Positions 8,482 through 20,334 of a DNA stretch of 64,000 nt are shown piece after piece; positions within the stretch are counted from its first letter, which is position 1; each line of letters opens with the position of its first letter. The DNA is from Salipaludibacillus sp. CUR1. GTDB taxonomy: Bacteria > Bacillota > Bacilli > Bacillales > Salisediminibacteriaceae. The stretch is from NCBI RefSeq assembly GCF_021028955.1, contig NZ_JAIWPE010000096.1, positions 339,313 to 403,312 of the forward strand, in the 5' to 3' direction. A model generated the notes under the pieces. The model made no database searches and was not told where the DNA came from. It saw only the letters and a list, made by a program, of their open reading frames with translations. The position numbers and the translations under genes are program-made.

Positions 8482-9891
8482 TTATTTTACAATGTGAACA
8501 GGCATTCCTAATGCTACTTCGGCTGTTTCCATTGTGATTTCTCCCAATGATGGGTGAGCGTGAATGGTTAAAGCCAAATCTTCTGCAGTCATACCTGCTT
8601 CGATAGCGACACACGCTTCAGAAATCATATCAGACGCGTTATGCCCCGCAATTTGTACGCCAAGGACTAGCCCGTCTTCTTTTCTTGTTACCATTTTCAT
8701 AAATCCTTCTGACTCATTTAGCGACAGCGCTCGTCCATTCGCCTGGAACGGGAACTTAGAAGCTACCACATCATAGCCTTCTTCTTTCGCTTCTTTTTCA
8801 GTTAAACCGACGCTTGCCAATTCAGGACCGGAGAACACTACTTCCGGAATAGCCGTATAATCAATTTCAGCAGCTTCTCCTGAGATGGCTTCGGCGGCTA
8901 CTTTTGCCTCGTAGGACGCTTTATGGGCTAGTGCAGGACCTGCCACTATATCACCAATCGCGTAAATATTGGATGAGGACGTGCGGCACTGTTTATCAAT
9001 TTTTACAAATCCTTTATCATCAAGCTCAACGCCTGCCTGCTCAAGTCCCAGCTCGTCTGTATTTGGACGGCGACCAACAGTCACAAGAAGAACATTGCCT
9101 TCAAATTCTTCCTCTTTGCCTTTAACTTCAGCTTTCACCTTTACACCATTATCAGTTTCTTCCATTTCTTGAGCAAAAGCTTCAGTTTTAATTGTAACTC
9201 CAGCTTTCTTTAATCGGCGTGATACCAGCTGGCTCATTTGCTTTTCAAAACCAGGAAGAATCTGTTTAGTACCTTCAAGAATAGTCACTTCAGCGCCAAG
9301 GTTGGCATATGCTGAACCCAGCTCAACACCGATATAGCCTCCGCCGATAACAACCATCTTTTCAGGAACCTCTTTTAAAGCGAGAGCGCCCGTTGAAGAA
9401 ACGACTTTTTCACTCCATTTAAATTTAGGGAGTTCAACTGGAGATGAGCCTGTGGCTACAATACAGTTTTTGAATTTATACGTCTGGGACGTTTTTTCAT
9501 CCATGATTCTTACTGTAGAGTCATCAACGAAATAAGCTTCTCCTCGAACAATGTCAACCTCATTGCCTTTTAAAAGACCTTCTACTCCACCTGTCAGTTT
9601 CTCAACAACTGATTGTTTCCATTTTTGCACTTTAGAGAAGTCCAGATTTACTTCCCCTACAGAAATCCCCATGTCATCTGAATTTCCTGCATCATGGTAA
9701 CGGTGTCCAGCTTCGATAAGTGCTTTTGACGGGATACAGCCGACGTTAAGACATACGCCTCCCATATTTTCTTTTTCTACGATCGTTACTTTCTGGCCTA
9801 ATTGCGCGGCACGGATAGCTGCTACATACCCTCCCGGGCCAGAACCGATGACGAGCGTATCTACTTCTTCTGGAAAATCTCCTACTACCAT
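8482..9891 (-). CDS. pdhD: Dihydrolipoyl dehydrogenase, E3 of pyruvate dehydrogenase
   Basis: FAD-dependent E3 subunit (469 residues) that reoxidises dihydrolipoamide on E2 and reduces NAD+. The N-terminal G-S-G-P-G-G dinucleotide motif binds FAD, redox-active cysteines are C47 and C52 in [13 protein letters not shown], a second G-G-G-Y-I-G motif binds NAD, and the catalytic H-x-H-P-S-L-x-E lies near residue 445. Last gene of the minus-strand pdhABCD operon, three bases after pdhC. Full length with all catalytic residues. Confidence 0.97.
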   Translation of the reverse strand: MVVGDFPEEVDTLVIGSGPGGYVAAIRAAQLGQKVTIVEKENMGGVCLNVGCIPSKALIEAGHRYHDAGNSDDMGISVGEVNLDFSKVQKWKQSVVEKLTGGVEGLLKGNEVDIVRGEAYFVDDSTVRIMDEKTSQTYKFKNCIVATGSSPVELPKFKWSEKVVSSTGALALKEVPEKMVVIGGGYIGVELGSAYANLGAEVTILEGTKQILPGFEKQMSQLVSRRLKKAGVTIKTEAFAQEMEETDNGVKVKAEVKGKEEEFEGNVLLVTVGRRPNTDELGLEQAGVELDDKGFVKIDKQCRTSSSNIYAIGDIVAGPALAHKASYEAKVAAEAISGEAAEIDYTAIPEVVFSGPELASVGLTEKEAKEEGYDVVASKFPFQANGRALSLNESEGFMKMVTRKEDGLVLGVQIAGHNASDMISEACVAIEAGMTAEDLALTIHAHPSLGEITMETAEVALGMPVHIVK

Positions 9892-9894
9892 AAA

Positions 9895-11184
9895 TTATCC
9901 CTCCATTACAAGTAATTGCGGATCATTTAATAAACGTTTGATATGGTTCAACGCATATTGTGCTGTTGCACCATCAATAATACGATGATCGAAGCTTAAT
10001 GACAAGGCTAATACTGGTGCAACTGTCACTTCACCGTCACGGACAATTGCTTTTTCCTGAATCCGGCCAAGTCCAAGAATGGCAACTTCAGGGTGATTAA
10101 TAACAGGAGTAAACCATTGGCCGCCTGCAGAACCGATATTTGTAATCGTTGTAGAAGCGCCTTTCATTTCTGCTGCAGATAGAGTGCCTTCGCGCGCTTT
10201 ACCTGCCAGACCGTTAATTTCATCAGAAATAGTGAAAATTGATTTACGATCAGTATCTTTTACAACAGGAACCATTAATCCTTTTTCAGTGTCAGCCGCA
10301 ATTCCGATATTGTAGTAGTGCTTATGAACAATCTCTTCAGTTGAATCATCAAGAGAAGTGTTTAAGATTGGATATTCACGGATTGCTGAAGTTAAGGCTT
10401 TAACCACATACGGTAAGAAAGTCAATTTGATGCCTTTTTCTTCTGCTACCGGTTTGAACTGTTTACGGTGCGCTACAAGGTCAGTCACATCGATTTCGTC
10501 CATAAGTGTCACATGCGGGGCTGTACGTTTGGAATTAACCATAGCCTTAGAAATAGCTTTACGTATTCCTGACATTTTCTCACGCGTTTCAAGCTCTTCA
10601 TTAGCCGGTTGATAAGATGGAACAGATTGTGCTTCCTCTTGAGCTTCAGGAGCTTCTGTCTGCTCGGCAGCTTCAGCTGGCTGCTGGTCGCCAGATAAGT
10701 AAGCATCAATATCTTCTTTCATGACACGGCCATTTTTGCCTGAACCTTTTACTTTACGGATGTTTACGTCTTTTTCACGTGCATATTTACGTACAGAAGG
10801 CATCGCAATCACACGTGCAGTTTCATCAACTTCTTCCTCTTCTGAAGCAGGAGCTGATTCACTCTTTTCTTCTTTTGGTTCTTCAGAAGCTTTCTCTTCC
10901 TCTTTCTCTTCTTCTCCTCCGCCATGAGCATCTTCCGGCTGTTCAGCATCTGTCTCAAACGTAATAATAACTGTTCCTACTTCAGTTACTACTCCTTCGT
11001 CAACGTGCAGCTTTTGTACCGTACCCTCTACAGGGGAAGGAATTTCAACGACTGCTTTATCGTTCTGAACTTCACATAAGACGTCGTCTTCTTTGACTTC
11101 ATCGCCTTCTTTGACTTCCCATTTTACAATTTCACCTTCATGAATTCCTTCACCAATATCAGGAAGTTTAAATTCATATGCCAT
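9895..11184 (-). CDS. pdhC: Dihydrolipoyllysine acetyltransferase, E2 of pyruvate dehydrogenase
   Basis: E2 core of the pyruvate dehydrogenase complex, 429 residues. One lipoyl domain (residues 2-78, lipoylated lysine K43 in N-D-K-A), a Glu/Ala-rich linker, a peripheral subunit-binding domain at about 122-160 (P-S-V-R-K-Y-A-R-E and G-K-N-G-R-V), a second Ala/Glu/Gln linker, and the catalytic acyltransferase domain from about 205 with H-R-I-I-D-G near residue 400. A single lipoyl domain is typical of Bacillus E2. The pdhB-pdhC gap is 84 bp and contains the pdhC SD. Confidence 0.97.
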   Translation of the reverse strand: MAYEFKLPDIGEGIHEGEIVKWEVKEGDEVKEDDVLCEVQNDKAVVEIPSPVEGTVQKLHVDEGVVTEVGTVIITFETDAEQPEDAHGGGEEEKEEEKASEEPKEEKSESAPASEEEEVDETARVIAMPSVRKYAREKDVNIRKVKGSGKNGRVMKEDIDAYLSGDQQPAEAAEQTEAPEAQEEAQSVPSYQPANEELETREKMSGIRKAISKAMVNSKRTAPHVTLMDEIDVTDLVAHRKQFKPVAEEKGIKLTFLPYVVKALTSAIREYPILNTSLDDSTEEIVHKHYYNIGIAADTEKGLMVPVVKDTDRKSIFTISDEINGLAGKAREGTLSAAEMKGASTTITNIGSAGGQWFTPVINHPEVAILGLGRIQEKAIVRDGEVTVAPVLALSLSFDHRIIDGATAQYALNHIKRLLNDPQLLVMEG

Positions 11185-11268
11185 TATAACGCCTCCAGTT
11201 CTTTGTCTTAATTATAGAGAAGAAGGAGGAAATAAAATGATCTCCTCCTTGATGTTTAATTTCAGTTA

Positions 11269-12246
11269 TTAAAAGTTAATAACTTCTTTTGCTCTTGATA
11301 CGACATCTTTAGAGCTTGGGAGCCAGATATCTTCAGCTGTAGCAAACGGGAAGACAGTATCTGGAGCAGTCACTCGTAAAACAGGTGCTTCAAGACTCAG
11401 GATCGCACGGTCGTTAATTTCAGCTACTACACTAGCAGCCACACCTGCTTGTTTTTGAGCTTCCTGTACTACAATTGCACGGTTGGTTTTCTCTACTGAC
11501 TCAATAATAGTGTCAATGTCAATAGGGCTCACCGTACGTAAGTCGATAACTTCCGCTGAGATTCCGTCTTTTTCAAGTTCATCTGCAGCTTTAAGGGAAG
11601 TGTGAACCATCGCACCATAAGTCACAATTGTAATATCAGAGCCTTCACGCTTTACGTCTGCTTTTCCAAGAGGAAGAGTATATTCTTCTTCCGGCACTTC
11701 CTCACGGAACGAACGGTAAAGCTTCATGTGCTCGAGGAATACTACAGGATCATTGTCTCGGATAGCAGAGATTAAAAGTCCTTTTGCATCATATGGAGTT
11801 GAAGGGATAACAACTTTAATACCCGGTGATTGAGCCATCAGACCTTCAAGGCTGTCAGCGTGAAGTTCCGGCGTTTTAACACCGCCGCCAAAAGGTGAAC
11901 GAATTGTCACAGGAGCGTGGTATGTTCCGCCTGAACGGTAACGCATACGGGCCATCTGAGCTGCGATCGCATCAAATGTTTCAAACACAAATCCGAAAAA
12001 TTGAATTTCCATTACCGATCTGAAGCCTGTTACACTTAATCCAGCCGATAAACCGCCGATGCCTGATTCTGCTAAAGGTGTGTCGAAAACACGTTCTTCG
12101 CCGAATTCCTTCTGAAGGCCTTCAGTCGCACGGAATACCCCGCCGTTAAGACCTACGTCTTCCCCGAATACAAGCACTTTTTCGTCATTCTTCAACTCAT
12201 TTCGCATTGCATCAGTTATTGCCTGAATCATTGTCATTTGCGCCAT
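11269..12246 (-). CDS. pdhB: Pyruvate dehydrogenase E1 component, beta subunit
   Basis: Beta subunit (325 residues) of the alpha2-beta2 E1 enzyme. The opening [14 protein letters not shown], the V-F-G-E-D-V-G motif, the [11 protein letters not shown] segment and the I-D-L-R-T-V-S-P transketolase C-terminal motif are present. It combines with PdhA to form the thiamine-diphosphate active site. It starts three bases downstream of the pdhA stop, so translation is likely coupled. Confidence 0.97.
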   Translation of the reverse strand: MAQMTMIQAITDAMRNELKNDEKVLVFGEDVGLNGGVFRATEGLQKEFGEERVFDTPLAESGIGGLSAGLSVTGFRSVMEIQFFGFVFETFDAIAAQMARMRYRSGGTYHAPVTIRSPFGGGVKTPELHADSLEGLMAQSPGIKVVIPSTPYDAKGLLISAIRDNDPVVFLEHMKLYRSFREEVPEEEYTLPLGKADVKREGSDITIVTYGAMVHTSLKAADELEKDGISAEVIDLRTVSPIDIDTIIESVEKTNRAIVVQEAQKQAGVAASVVAEINDRAILSLEAPVLRVTAPDTVFPFATAEDIWLPSSKDVVSRAKEVINF

Positions 12247-12249
12247 AAC

Positions 12250-13847
<1,598 letters not shown>

Positions 13848-13875
13848 AAGAAGAGGACGGCTGCCCTCTTCTTGA
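13848..13875 (-). terminator. Hairpin downstream of ykyA
   Basis: Stem AAGAAGAGG/CCTCTTCTT just after the ykyA stop; on the minus strand it is followed by TTTTTTTGATC. Confidence 0.85.
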
Positions 13876-13880
13876 AAGAT

Positions 13881-14528
13881 TTACTCATCAGCCACATTTA
13901 AATCAGCAGCTTGATAAAATTCCATTTTTGCCTCATTGTATTCGTTTGTTAACTGGTTAAACTCCTCATTCAGACTCGAAATTTCTCCATAAATATCATT
14001 AACTGTTTCGTGCTGCTCCTGCAGCTCTTCAGCTTCTGCATTTTCATCTTTAATCATTTCATAAAGGGCAATGTCTTCATCGATAGACGTCATATAAGTA
14101 TTGAATAATTCCTGATAAACCTCATAACGTTCATGCATTGTCTGAACAACGTTCTCTCCTGCTGTCCTGACTTCTTCCTCATCAATATCCTCAAGATGCT
14201 CTTCTGCTTCCTGGAATATGCTGAATGATTCTTCAATAAGAGTCTCTTCTTCTTCCATTAATGTCCTTCGTTCTTCGGCCGACTCAATCGCTTCATTTGC
14301 CAGCGGTTCAATATCTTCTACGGATGACAGAGTAAGCATTTCGTCATAGAGATTCATTTCTGTTTGTTCGGCATCTACGAGGGGGTCTTGTTTATCCTCT
14401 ATTTGATTTTCTATTTCAACAGACTCCTCAAATTTTTCGTACATTTGTTCAACCGGATCGTCACCAAAGCAGCCGCTTGTAAAAATTATTGCTGCTGATG
14501 CTCCTAATAATGTTATTATTTTTTTCAA
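13881..14528 (-). CDS. ykyA: YkyA-like lipoprotein (putative cell-wall binding)
   Basis: Lipoprotein of 215 residues with lipobox F-T-S-G-C (Cys 20), followed by a highly acidic, almost entirely helical body rich in E and Q with heptad-like spacing, consistent with long coiled coils. Composition, length and the position between pdhA and def match B. subtilis YkyA (putative cell-wall-binding lipoprotein family). The start is TTG 14528 after AGGAGGG with eight-base spacing. Function is not known. Confidence 0.85.
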   Translation of the reverse strand: MKKIITLLGASAAIIFTSGCFGDDPVEQMYEKFEESVEIENQIEDKQDPLVDAEQTEMNLYDEMLTLSSVEDIEPLANEAIESAEERRTLMEEEETLIEESFSIFQEAEEHLEDIDEEEVRTAGENVVQTMHERYEVYQELFNTYMTSIDEDIALYEMIKDENAEAEELQEQHETVNDIYGEISSLNEEFNQLTNEYNEAKMEFYQAADLNVADE

Positions 14529-14872
14529 ATATGAACCCTCCTAAACAATTCACTATATTGCTCCCAATAACAAACTACCTTATTTTACTAATCATTACAA
14601 GAATATTTTTCTTCTTTTACATTTAACAACTACCATATTTCATTTATGAAAATAATATCAATACCTATTTTTTTGTTTTTTTATGTTTTTATTTGTGCTC
14701 ACCTTTGTACGTCCTTCTTACTTTTTTATGTCTTAAAAAATGAGCTGCCAATGCTTAAATTAGCAAGTGCGGGTTTATTTTTTAAAAAAAATGATAAAAA
14801 ATAGGTGTTTATCTATTCCGGATTTATTAGGCTGCATACCATGAAAGTACTCCGCCTGAAGGAAGCGGTAAT
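14529..14872. other. Intergenic region, no gene recognised
   Basis: A very A/T-rich stretch between ykyA and the YjcZ-like gene. It should contain divergent promoters, including a sporulation promoter for the peptide gene, but I cannot place them with confidence. Confidence 0.4.
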
Positions 14873-14890
14873 TAAAAAGGAGGCATTTTT

Positions 14891-15061
14891 ATGTACGGAC
14901 ATGGTTTTTGCGATGACCCTTGCGGATATGGACATCATCACGGATACGGTTATCCTACACAAGTAGCCGGAGTTGGAACAGGGCCAGGTAAAGGATTTGC
15001 CTTAATAGTAGTTCTGTTTATTCTTCTTATTATTGTAGGCGCATCAAAGTACTACTGCTAG
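14891..15061 (+). CDS. YjcZ-family small sporulation peptide
   Basis: A 56-residue peptide: a Gly/Tyr/His-rich head with two cysteines, then a single hydrophobic segment [14 protein letters not shown] and a short tail ending K-Y-Y-C. This layout is the hallmark of the YjcZ family of spore-formers, thought to be made during sporulation and membrane or coat associated. AAAAAGGAGG lies at the right distance before ATG 14891 and a terminator follows at once. The precise role of the family is unknown. Confidence 0.88.
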   Translation: MYGHGFCDDPCGYGHHHGYGYPTQVAGVGTGPGKGFALIVVLFILLIIVGASKYYC

Positions 15062-15072
15062 GCAAACCTTTA

Positions 15073-15107
15073 AAGGGGAGCAGCTAAAAAGCTGTCTCCT
15101 CTTTTCA
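15073..15107 (+). terminator. Terminator of the YjcZ-like gene
   Basis: Stem AGGGGAGCAGCT/AGCTGTCTCCTCTTTT with an AAAA loop and a single internal mismatch. Confidence 0.85.
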
Positions 15108-15179
15108 TTAATTAAAAAACTGTTTATGATAAAGAGAAAGGTATATTTAATATTGCATGATGATGAAAGGAGATACCTT

Positions 15180-15761
15180 ATGTTAACAATGGATGATATT
15201 ATTCGTGAGGGGCACCCCACCTTAAGAAAAGCAGCTGAACCTGTTGATCTTCCTCCAAGTCAGGAAGACCAGAAAACTTTAAATGATATGATGCAGTTTC
15301 TTGTACATAGCCAGGATCCTGAAACTGCCGAAAAATACAGCCTTCGCCCTGGTGTTGGCCTAGCAGCGCCCCAGATAAATGTCAGTAAACGTATGCTTGT
15401 TATGCGTACAACAGATCAAAACGATGAAATTATTGAATATGCATTCTTTAATCCTAAAATTATCAGCCACTCCGCTGAAACCACTTATCTTGATAGCGGT
15501 GAAGGGTGTTTATCAGTAGACAGGAACGTCGAAGGTATTGTTCCCCGCTATGCGAGAATAAAAATTGAAGCGTACGATGCAGACGGAAATAAAGTTGTTA
15601 AACGGTTAAGAGGTTACTTAGCCATTGTTTTTCAGCACGAACTCGACCATTTAAACGGTATTATGTTCTACGATCGGATTGAAGGCGATGACCCTTACAA
15701 AAAACCTCTGCCTCCCGGCGAAGTAATAAAAGTCAAGAACGATGACGGCCCCCTCTTATAA
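15180..15761 (+). CDS. def: Peptide deformylase, type 2 (YkrB-like)
   Basis: Metalloenzyme of 193 residues that removes the N-formyl group from nascent proteins. The three family motifs are intact: G-V-G-L-A-A-P-Q (residues 58-65), E-G-C-L-S (Cys 110) and Q-H-E-L-D-H (His 153, His 157), giving the usual Cys-His-His metal site. Insertions between motifs and the length match type 2 deformylases such as B. subtilis YkrB. The frame opens at 15126, but AAAGGAG at 15166-15172 sets the start at ATG 15180. Lies upstream of rpoY-rnjA as in B. subtilis. Confidence 0.95.
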   Translation: MLTMDDIIREGHPTLRKAAEPVDLPPSQEDQKTLNDMMQFLVHSQDPETAEKYSLRPGVGLAAPQINVSKRMLVMRTTDQNDEIIEYAFFNPKIISHSAETTYLDSGEGCLSVDRNVEGIVPRYARIKIEAYDADGNKVVKRLRGYLAIVFQHELDHLNGIMFYDRIEGDDPYKKPLPPGEVIKVKNDDGPLL

Positions 15762-15776
15762 TTAAGAGGGGTTTTC
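15746..15776 (+). terminator. Terminator overlapping the def stop codon
   Basis: Stem CCCCTCTTA/TAAGAGGGG followed by TTTT; the ascending arm includes the last codons and stop of def. Confidence 0.8.
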
Positions 15777-15950
15777 AAATGGTAAATATCTCCTCGCAAC
15801 TTCTTTCCTTTTTCTACTCATATTAAAAATAATTAACTACGTAAAACAAACTGGTACACGCTGGTGCTGTTTATTTTTTCTAGAAAAATATCCCTTTATT
15901 GCCTCTTCTCACAAACAAGAGTCTTGAATTGAATGGAAGGAGGGTTTAAA

Positions 15951-16022
15951 ATGTTGAAAAGGTGGAGAGAACGTTTATTAAAAAGGTACCGGAATTTACT
16001 CCCTAAACAATTATATGTCTAA
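15951..16022 (+). CDS. Candidate 23-residue basic peptide
   Basis: A very short frame beginning ATG 15951 right after a near-perfect ribosome site GGAAGGAGGG. The peptide starts M-L-K-R-W-R-E-R-L-L-K-R and ends L-P-K-Q-L-Y-V; it is strongly basic and could form an amphipathic helix. A 12-bp inverted repeat (16028-16063) follows the stop. I do not recognise it. Without comparison to relatives it could be chance, but the strength of the SD and the hairpin make expression plausible. Confidence 0.4.
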   Translation: MLKRWRERLLKRYRNLLPKQLYV

Positions 16023-16027
16023 TCCAC

Positions 16028-16063
16028 TCATCCTTCTTTCTTAGCACAAGGTGAAAGAAGGAT
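16028..16063 (+). terminator. Hairpin after the 23-residue frame
   Basis: CATCCTTCTTTC pairs with GAAAGAAGGATG across a 12-base loop; the following T tract is weak, so it may be a terminator or another structured RNA. Confidence 0.5.
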
Positions 16064-16210
16064 GAAACTTTATGTTAATATAACTGTACAGGGAAATGAA
16101 CTTTTTAACGCTTATTTTCATAGGATTATTGATCTTAAGGTGCACGCCCGGAACGCCAAAAGAGTCCTATAATTATAAAATTTATAACTACTCAAGGAGA
16201 GGATTATCAC

Positions 16211-16423
16211 ATGGTATTTAAAGTCTTTTACCAGGACACACTGGACGAAGTGCCAGTTAGAGAACGTACGAACGTATTGTATATGGAAGCATCCACAGAA
16301 GAAGAAATAAGAAAAAAACTTGCAGACCGACGGTATAACATTGAATTTGTGACCCCTTTGTCCGAAGATGCTCTGCAGTATGAAAAAGAAAATAATGAAG
16401 ACTTCCAGCTGGAGCAGGCATAA
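16211..16423 (+). CDS. rpoY: RNA polymerase epsilon subunit RpoY
   Basis: A 70-residue acidic protein of the DUF1447/YkzG family, the small epsilon subunit of RNA polymerase found in Firmicutes. It opens M-V-F-K-V-F-Y-Q-D and contains the [11 protein letters not shown] segment typical of the family. It ends three bases before the rnjA start, the same arrangement as ykzG-rnjA in B. subtilis. SD CAAGGAGAGG precedes ATG 16211. Confidence 0.95.
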   Translation: MVFKVFYQDTLDEVPVRERTNVLYMEASTEEEIRKKLADRRYNIEFVTPLSEDALQYEKENNEDFQLEQA

Positions 16424-16426
16424 CTA

Positions 16427-18091
16427 ATGAAAGCAAAAAATCATCAAGCAGCTATATTCGCCTTCGGGGGTCTGGGCGAAATCGGAAAAAATATGTATGG
16501 CATTCAGTTTCAGGACGAAATTATTATCATCGATTCCGGTATTAAATTTCCTGAAGATGAATTGTTAGGGATTGACTACGTTATCCCCGATTATACGTAT
16601 TTAGTAAAAAATGCAGACAAGATTAAAGGTCTGTTTATTACTCACGGGCATGAAGACCATATTGGAGGGGTCCCTTACCTGTTAAGGGAAATTAATGTAC
16701 CAATTTACGGCGGCAAACTTGCCCTTGCATTAATCAGAAATAAACTTGAAGAACATGGACTTCTACGTAACGCCGAACTTCATGATATAGCAGAGGACGA
16801 TGTAATTAAATTTCAGAAAACGTCGGTTTCTTTCTTCAGAACGACTCACAGTATTCCGGATTCTTTTGGAGTGGTAGTTAAAACTCCTTCCGGCAATATT
16901 GTACAAACGGGCGATTTTAAATTCGATTTCACCCCTGTTGGTGAGCCGGCTAATTTATCTAAAATGGCAAAGATTGGCGAAGAAGGTGTCCTCTGTTTAT
17001 TATCTGACAGTACGAACAGTGAAGTACCGGGCTTCACGATGTCTGAACGTAAAGTAGGAGAAAGCATCGATTCTATTTTCCGAAAAGTGGACGGGCGTAT
17101 TATATTTGCGACTTTTGCTTCTAACATTTACCGCCTCCAGCAGGCAGTAGAAGCAGCCGTAAAATATCGCCGTAAAGTTGCAGTATTTGGAAGAAGTATG
17201 GAATCAGCTATCCGCATAGGCCGTGAGCTGGGCTATATTAAAGCTCCGGAAAGTACCTTTATTGAGTCTTCTCAATTAAATAAAATACCTGCTGACCAAG
17301 TACTGATTTTATGTACAGGAAGCCAGGGAGAACCGATGGCTGCTCTATCGCGTATTGCCCACGGAACCCACAGGCAGATACAGATTATTCCTGGAGATAC
17401 AGTCGTTTTCTCCTCTTCACCTATTCCAGGCAATACATTGAGTGTCAGCAAAATTATTAACCAGCTGTTCCGCGCAGGAGCAGAGGTCATTCACGGTTCA
17501 TTAAACGATATCCACACGTCAGGACACGGCGGCCAGGAAGAACAAAAACTTATGCTCCGTCTTATGAAACCTAAATACTTCATGCCAATTCACGGTGAAT
17601 ACCGCATGCTCAAAATGCATACAGAGCTGGCTAAGGATTGCGGGGTTCCGGAAGAAAATTCTTTTGTCATGGATATTGGGGACGTCCTTGCATTAGATAA
17701 AAATGAAGCTGTCCGTGCCGGTAAAATTCCATCAGGTTCAATTTACGTTGACGGGAACGGCATTGGCGACATCGGGAATATCGTGCTGCGAGACCGCCGG
17801 ATTTTGTCTGAAGAAGGACTCGTTGTAGTCGTAGTCAGCCTTAACATGAAAGAATTTAAAGTCGCTTCAGGTCCGGATATTATTTCCCGCGGATTTGTTT
17901 ATATGAGGGAATCCGGGGACCTGATCAACGAAGCCCAAAAGAAGCTGGCTGTCCATCTAAATAACTTAATGGACAATAAAACCACCCAATGGTCTGAAAT
18001 TAAAAACGAAGTGACCGATACTCTAGGGCCGTTTTTATATGAAAAAACGAAAAGAAAGCCTATGATTTTACCTATAATCATGGAAGTATAA
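16427..18091 (+). CDS. rnjA: Ribonuclease J1
   Basis: Ribonuclease J1 (554 residues), a metallo-beta-lactamase/beta-CASP enzyme with 5'-to-3' exonuclease and endonuclease activity in mRNA turnover and rRNA maturation. The zinc motif [10 protein letters not shown] has ligands H73, H75, D77 and H78; further family motifs include T-G-D-F-K, D-S-T-N and the beta-CASP S-G-H-G-G segment near residue 365, followed by M-P-I-H-G-E. The C-terminal domain is present. Translationally coupled to rpoY, with SD GGAGCAGG inside the rpoY end. Confidence 0.97.
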   Translation: MKAKNHQAAIFAFGGLGEIGKNMYGIQFQDEIIIIDSGIKFPEDELLGIDYVIPDYTYLVKNADKIKGLFITHGHEDHIGGVPYLLREINVPIYGGKLALALIRNKLEEHGLLRNAELHDIAEDDVIKFQKTSVSFFRTTHSIPDSFGVVVKTPSGNIVQTGDFKFDFTPVGEPANLSKMAKIGEEGVLCLLSDSTNSEVPGFTMSERKVGESIDSIFRKVDGRIIFATFASNIYRLQQAVEAAVKYRRKVAVFGRSMESAIRIGRELGYIKAPESTFIESSQLNKIPADQVLILCTGSQGEPMAALSRIAHGTHRQIQIIPGDTVVFSSSPIPGNTLSVSKIINQLFRAGAEVIHGSLNDIHTSGHGGQEEQKLMLRLMKPKYFMPIHGEYRMLKMHTELAKDCGVPEENSFVMDIGDVLALDKNEAVRAGKIPSGSIYVDGNGIGDIGNIVLRDRRILSEEGLVVVVVSLNMKEFKVASGPDIISRGFVYMRESGDLINEAQKKLAVHLNNLMDNKTTQWSEIKNEVTDTLGPFLYEKTKRKPMILPIIMEV

Positions 18092-18163
18092 TAAAGAACT
18101 TACCGGTTAGGATAACATTTTGTAACCGCGGAGAATCTGCAGACTGGAACACCAGTTAAAATC

Positions 18164-18196
18164 AGTGGCTCTCACCGATGGTGAGAGCCACTGTTA
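18164..18196 (+). terminator. Terminator of rnjA
   Basis: Stem AGTGGCTCTCACC/GGTGAGAGCCACT with a 3-base loop. The same GGCTCTCA/TGAGAGCC core recurs after the peroxiredoxin gene and after the ABC ATPase gene. Confidence 0.85.
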
Positions 18197-18297
18197 TTTA
18201 TTAGATTGGAAAGGTTTTTTTATAATAGTTTGGCAGCTGAAACAGAAGATCAGTTGGAGGCGGCTCCCCCGTGATTAATACATGAAACATCTTCTGC

Positions 18298-18492
18298 CGT
18301 GAACGAAGGCGAGGACACCGAGAGGATAAACGCAGTCCTCGGGTAAAAAAACACAGCGAACTTCCACACGGATGTGGTGACTTCGGCGTTTTCACAGGAC
18401 GTGAAGGTTTAGCCGAAATCCCTGCGACGATGTTGCGCTTATGCCTGTGGTGTAAGACTTCGCAGGAAGTGAACCGGCCGATTAAATAAAGC
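18298..18492 (-). repeat. Partial copy of the dispersed intergenic repeat, inverted orientation
   Basis: Shares with the 33161-33833 element, in reverse complement, the blocks GAACGAAGGCGAGGACACC, ACAGCGAACTTCCACACGG, GACTTCGGCGTTTTCACAGG, CCTGCGACGATGTTGC and GTGAACCG. Terminal GGGACAAAA ends are missing. It fills the rnjA-ktrC intergenic region (18092-18619), in which I see no gene. Confidence 0.8.
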
Positions 18493-18619
18493 TGTTTATG
18501 CCGGGTGAGGCTCCAGAGCGTAAGCTGGTTTCCTTTTGAGCAACCAACCCAATTGTCTTAAACTTCCTCTTCAAACAAAAAAGACGGCCGTAACAGGCCA
18601 CCTTTCAAGTCAATTATTG

Positions 18620-19288
18620 CTAGTCCTCATCATCAAATAAATCATGTTCCATCCGGTTAATGTCTTTATCTGCTCCAATGACAATTATAATATCGCCACT
18701 CATTAAGTATTCTGTCGCTGCAGGAGAGACATTGATCTCTTCCCCTCTTTTAATTGCCATAACGTTACACCCATATTTCGCCCGTATATCCAGATCAATC
18801 AGGGACTGGCTATGGACCGTTTTTCCAGCTATTAATTCCACAATGCTGTATTCATCGGAAAGTTCCAGATAATCCAGGACATTCTTTGAAATAATATTAT
18901 GGGCGATTCTGACTCCCATGTCCCGTTCTGGATGGACCACTTTATGGGCGCCTATTTTATTCAGTACTTTTTCATGATAATCATTCTGAGCCTTTACCGT
19001 AATGTGTTTCACTCCTAGTTCAACAAGCATAAGAGTCGTCAGAATGCTTGATTGAATATTATCTCCAATCGCCACAATCACATGGTCGAAGTTCCTTATT
19101 CCAAGACTCTTAAGAGTGTTTTCATCGGTCGTATCAGCAACCACTGCGTGCGTCGCAATGGAGGCATATTCGTTTACTTTATCTTCATTCGTATCAATTG
19201 CAAGCACTTCCATTCCCTGTTCACTTAGAGACTTGCATATGCTTCCTCCAAAGCGTCCAAGGCCGATAACCGCAAACTGTTTTTTCAT
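18620..19288 (-). CDS. ktrC: Cytosolic K+ channel regulatory subunit KtrC (RCK protein)
   Basis: RCK/TrkA family gating protein of 222 residues. N-terminal nucleotide-binding Rossmann domain with G-L-G-R-F-G and a following acidic D-T-N-E-D, then a RCK_C domain from about residue 135 that in relatives binds c-di-AMP. It would form an octameric ring on a KtrB/KtrD-type membrane channel; no channel gene lies nearby, which fits KtrC, whose gene in B. subtilis stands next to rnjA without its partner. Start ATG 19288 after GGGGGATC. Confidence 0.92.
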   Translation of the reverse strand: MKKQFAVIGLGRFGGSICKSLSEQGMEVLAIDTNEDKVNEYASIATHAVVADTTDENTLKSLGIRNFDHVIVAIGDNIQSSILTTLMLVELGVKHITVKAQNDYHEKVLNKIGAHKVVHPERDMGVRIAHNIISKNVLDYLELSDEYSIVELIAGKTVHSQSLIDLDIRAKYGCNVMAIKRGEEINVSPAATEYLMSGDIIIVIGADKDINRMEHDLFDDED

Positions 19289-19497
19289 TTTGATCCCCCG
19301 GTATTTATTTTATAGCTTTCTTTATCATACAAATAATAACTCCCCGTATCAATGGTTTATATGTCAACAGAGCTTAAAGCCTAATGCTGGCTGCCGCATG
19401 ATAACAAGGCTTATCTCTTGAATTGGAGTGGAAATGAGTGTGAATTATACGGAATTCTGCAGGTTGACATTCAGACCAGCAAATAGAAACATAAAAG

Positions 19498-19530
19498 AAT
19501 GGCTCTCAGTGGTGAGAGCCATTCTTAATT
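19498..19530 (-). terminator. Terminator of the peroxiredoxin gene
   Basis: Stem GAATGGCTCTCA/TGAGAGCCATTC with a 4-base loop, followed on the minus strand by TTTTATGTTT. Confidence 0.85.
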
Positions 19531-19563
19531 AACTGGTTTACTCCAGTCTGCGTCCTAATTTTA

Positions 19564-20115
19564 TTATACTTTAAGAGTATCTTGTCCAGGCTTCCAGTTA
19601 GCCGGGCATAGTCCCCCGGTTTGAAGCGCCTGAAGCACGCGAAGAGTTTCGTCTACATCACGGCCAATATTGTTGTGGTTTACAACAGAGTACATTAGCT
19701 CTCCTTCAGGGCTGATAATAAACAGTCCACGGAGTGCAACTCCCTCTTCTTCAATAAGAACACCATATTCACGGGATACTTCGTGGTTAGTATCCGCAGC
19801 TAAAGGATAGTCAAGTTTTCCAAGACCGTTATCATCACGGTCAGTATTAATCCATGCCAGGTGAGTGTGGATAGTGTCAGTTGATACACCGATCACTTCT
19901 GCATCTAAATCTTCGAACTCATCATAACGGTCGCTTAAAGAAGTAATTTCAGTCGGGCATACAAATGTGAAATCCATTGGGTAGAAGAAAAGAACAGTCC
20001 ACTTATCCTGCTTCATATTTTCTTCCAGGCTTACTTTTCCAAATTCCTTATCAGCCATTACAGCATCCATTTCAAATCTGGGAGCTTGTTTAGCTACCAT
20101 ACGCTTTTCTGACAT
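19564..20115 (-). CDS. ykuU: 2-Cys peroxiredoxin (YkuU type)
   Basis: Thiol peroxidase of 183 residues in the AhpC/TSA family. Peroxidatic Cys 53 lies in F-T-F-V-C-P-T-E and resolving Cys 170 in G-G-L-C-P-A-N-W-K-P-G, so it is a typical 2-Cys enzyme using an external thioredoxin or AhpF-like reductant. Nearly all of the sequence resembles B. subtilis YkuU, and its neighbours ykuT, ykuS, dapL and dapH are the same. The frame opens at 20196, but TTGGAGGGG sets the start at ATG 20115; the extra upstream codons overlap the promoter. Confidence 0.95.
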   Translation of the reverse strand: MSEKRMVAKQAPRFEMDAVMADKEFGKVSLEENMKQDKWTVLFFYPMDFTFVCPTEITSLSDRYDEFEDLDAEVIGVSTDTIHTHLAWINTDRDDNGLGKLDYPLAADTNHEVSREYGVLIEEEGVALRGLFIISPEGELMYSVVNHNNIGRDVDETLRVLQALQTGGLCPANWKPGQDTLKV

Positions 20116-20167
20116 GTCTGAACCCCTCCAACAATTAATGTGCTTTTTAACTTTTACAACAGTGATT

Positions 20168-20196
20168 ATTATATGATACTCATTCCATACCGTCAA
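20168..20196 (-). promoter_or_regulatory. Sigma-A promoter of ykuU
   Basis: On the minus strand TTGACG (20196-20191), exactly 17 bp, then TATAAT (20173-20168), about 55 bp before the ykuU start. Near-consensus. Confidence 0.8.
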
Positions 20197-20265
20197 CCAG
20201 GATGGTCCTCTCCTGCCTGATCCATTCCTATCATGCCCTTATTTTTTATTTGTAAAACCCTTTTG

Positions 20266-20292
20266 GTTTAGAAGCTCTACAGCTTGTGGTAA
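20266..20292 (+). promoter_or_regulatory. Possible sigma-B type promoter of ykuT
   Basis: GTTTAG, 15 bp, TGGTAA resembles the GTTTAA / GGGWAW general-stress promoter. Only a partial match, offered as a candidate. Confidence 0.3.
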
Positions 20293-20334
20293 ACTCAAAC
20301 ATACGTATTTACATATAGAGAAAGGAGCTTTAAT

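Noticed and set aside
20130-20175. PerR box at the peroxiredoxin promoter
   Set aside because: A/T-rich match to TTATAATNATTATAA is poor beyond the -10 box itself.
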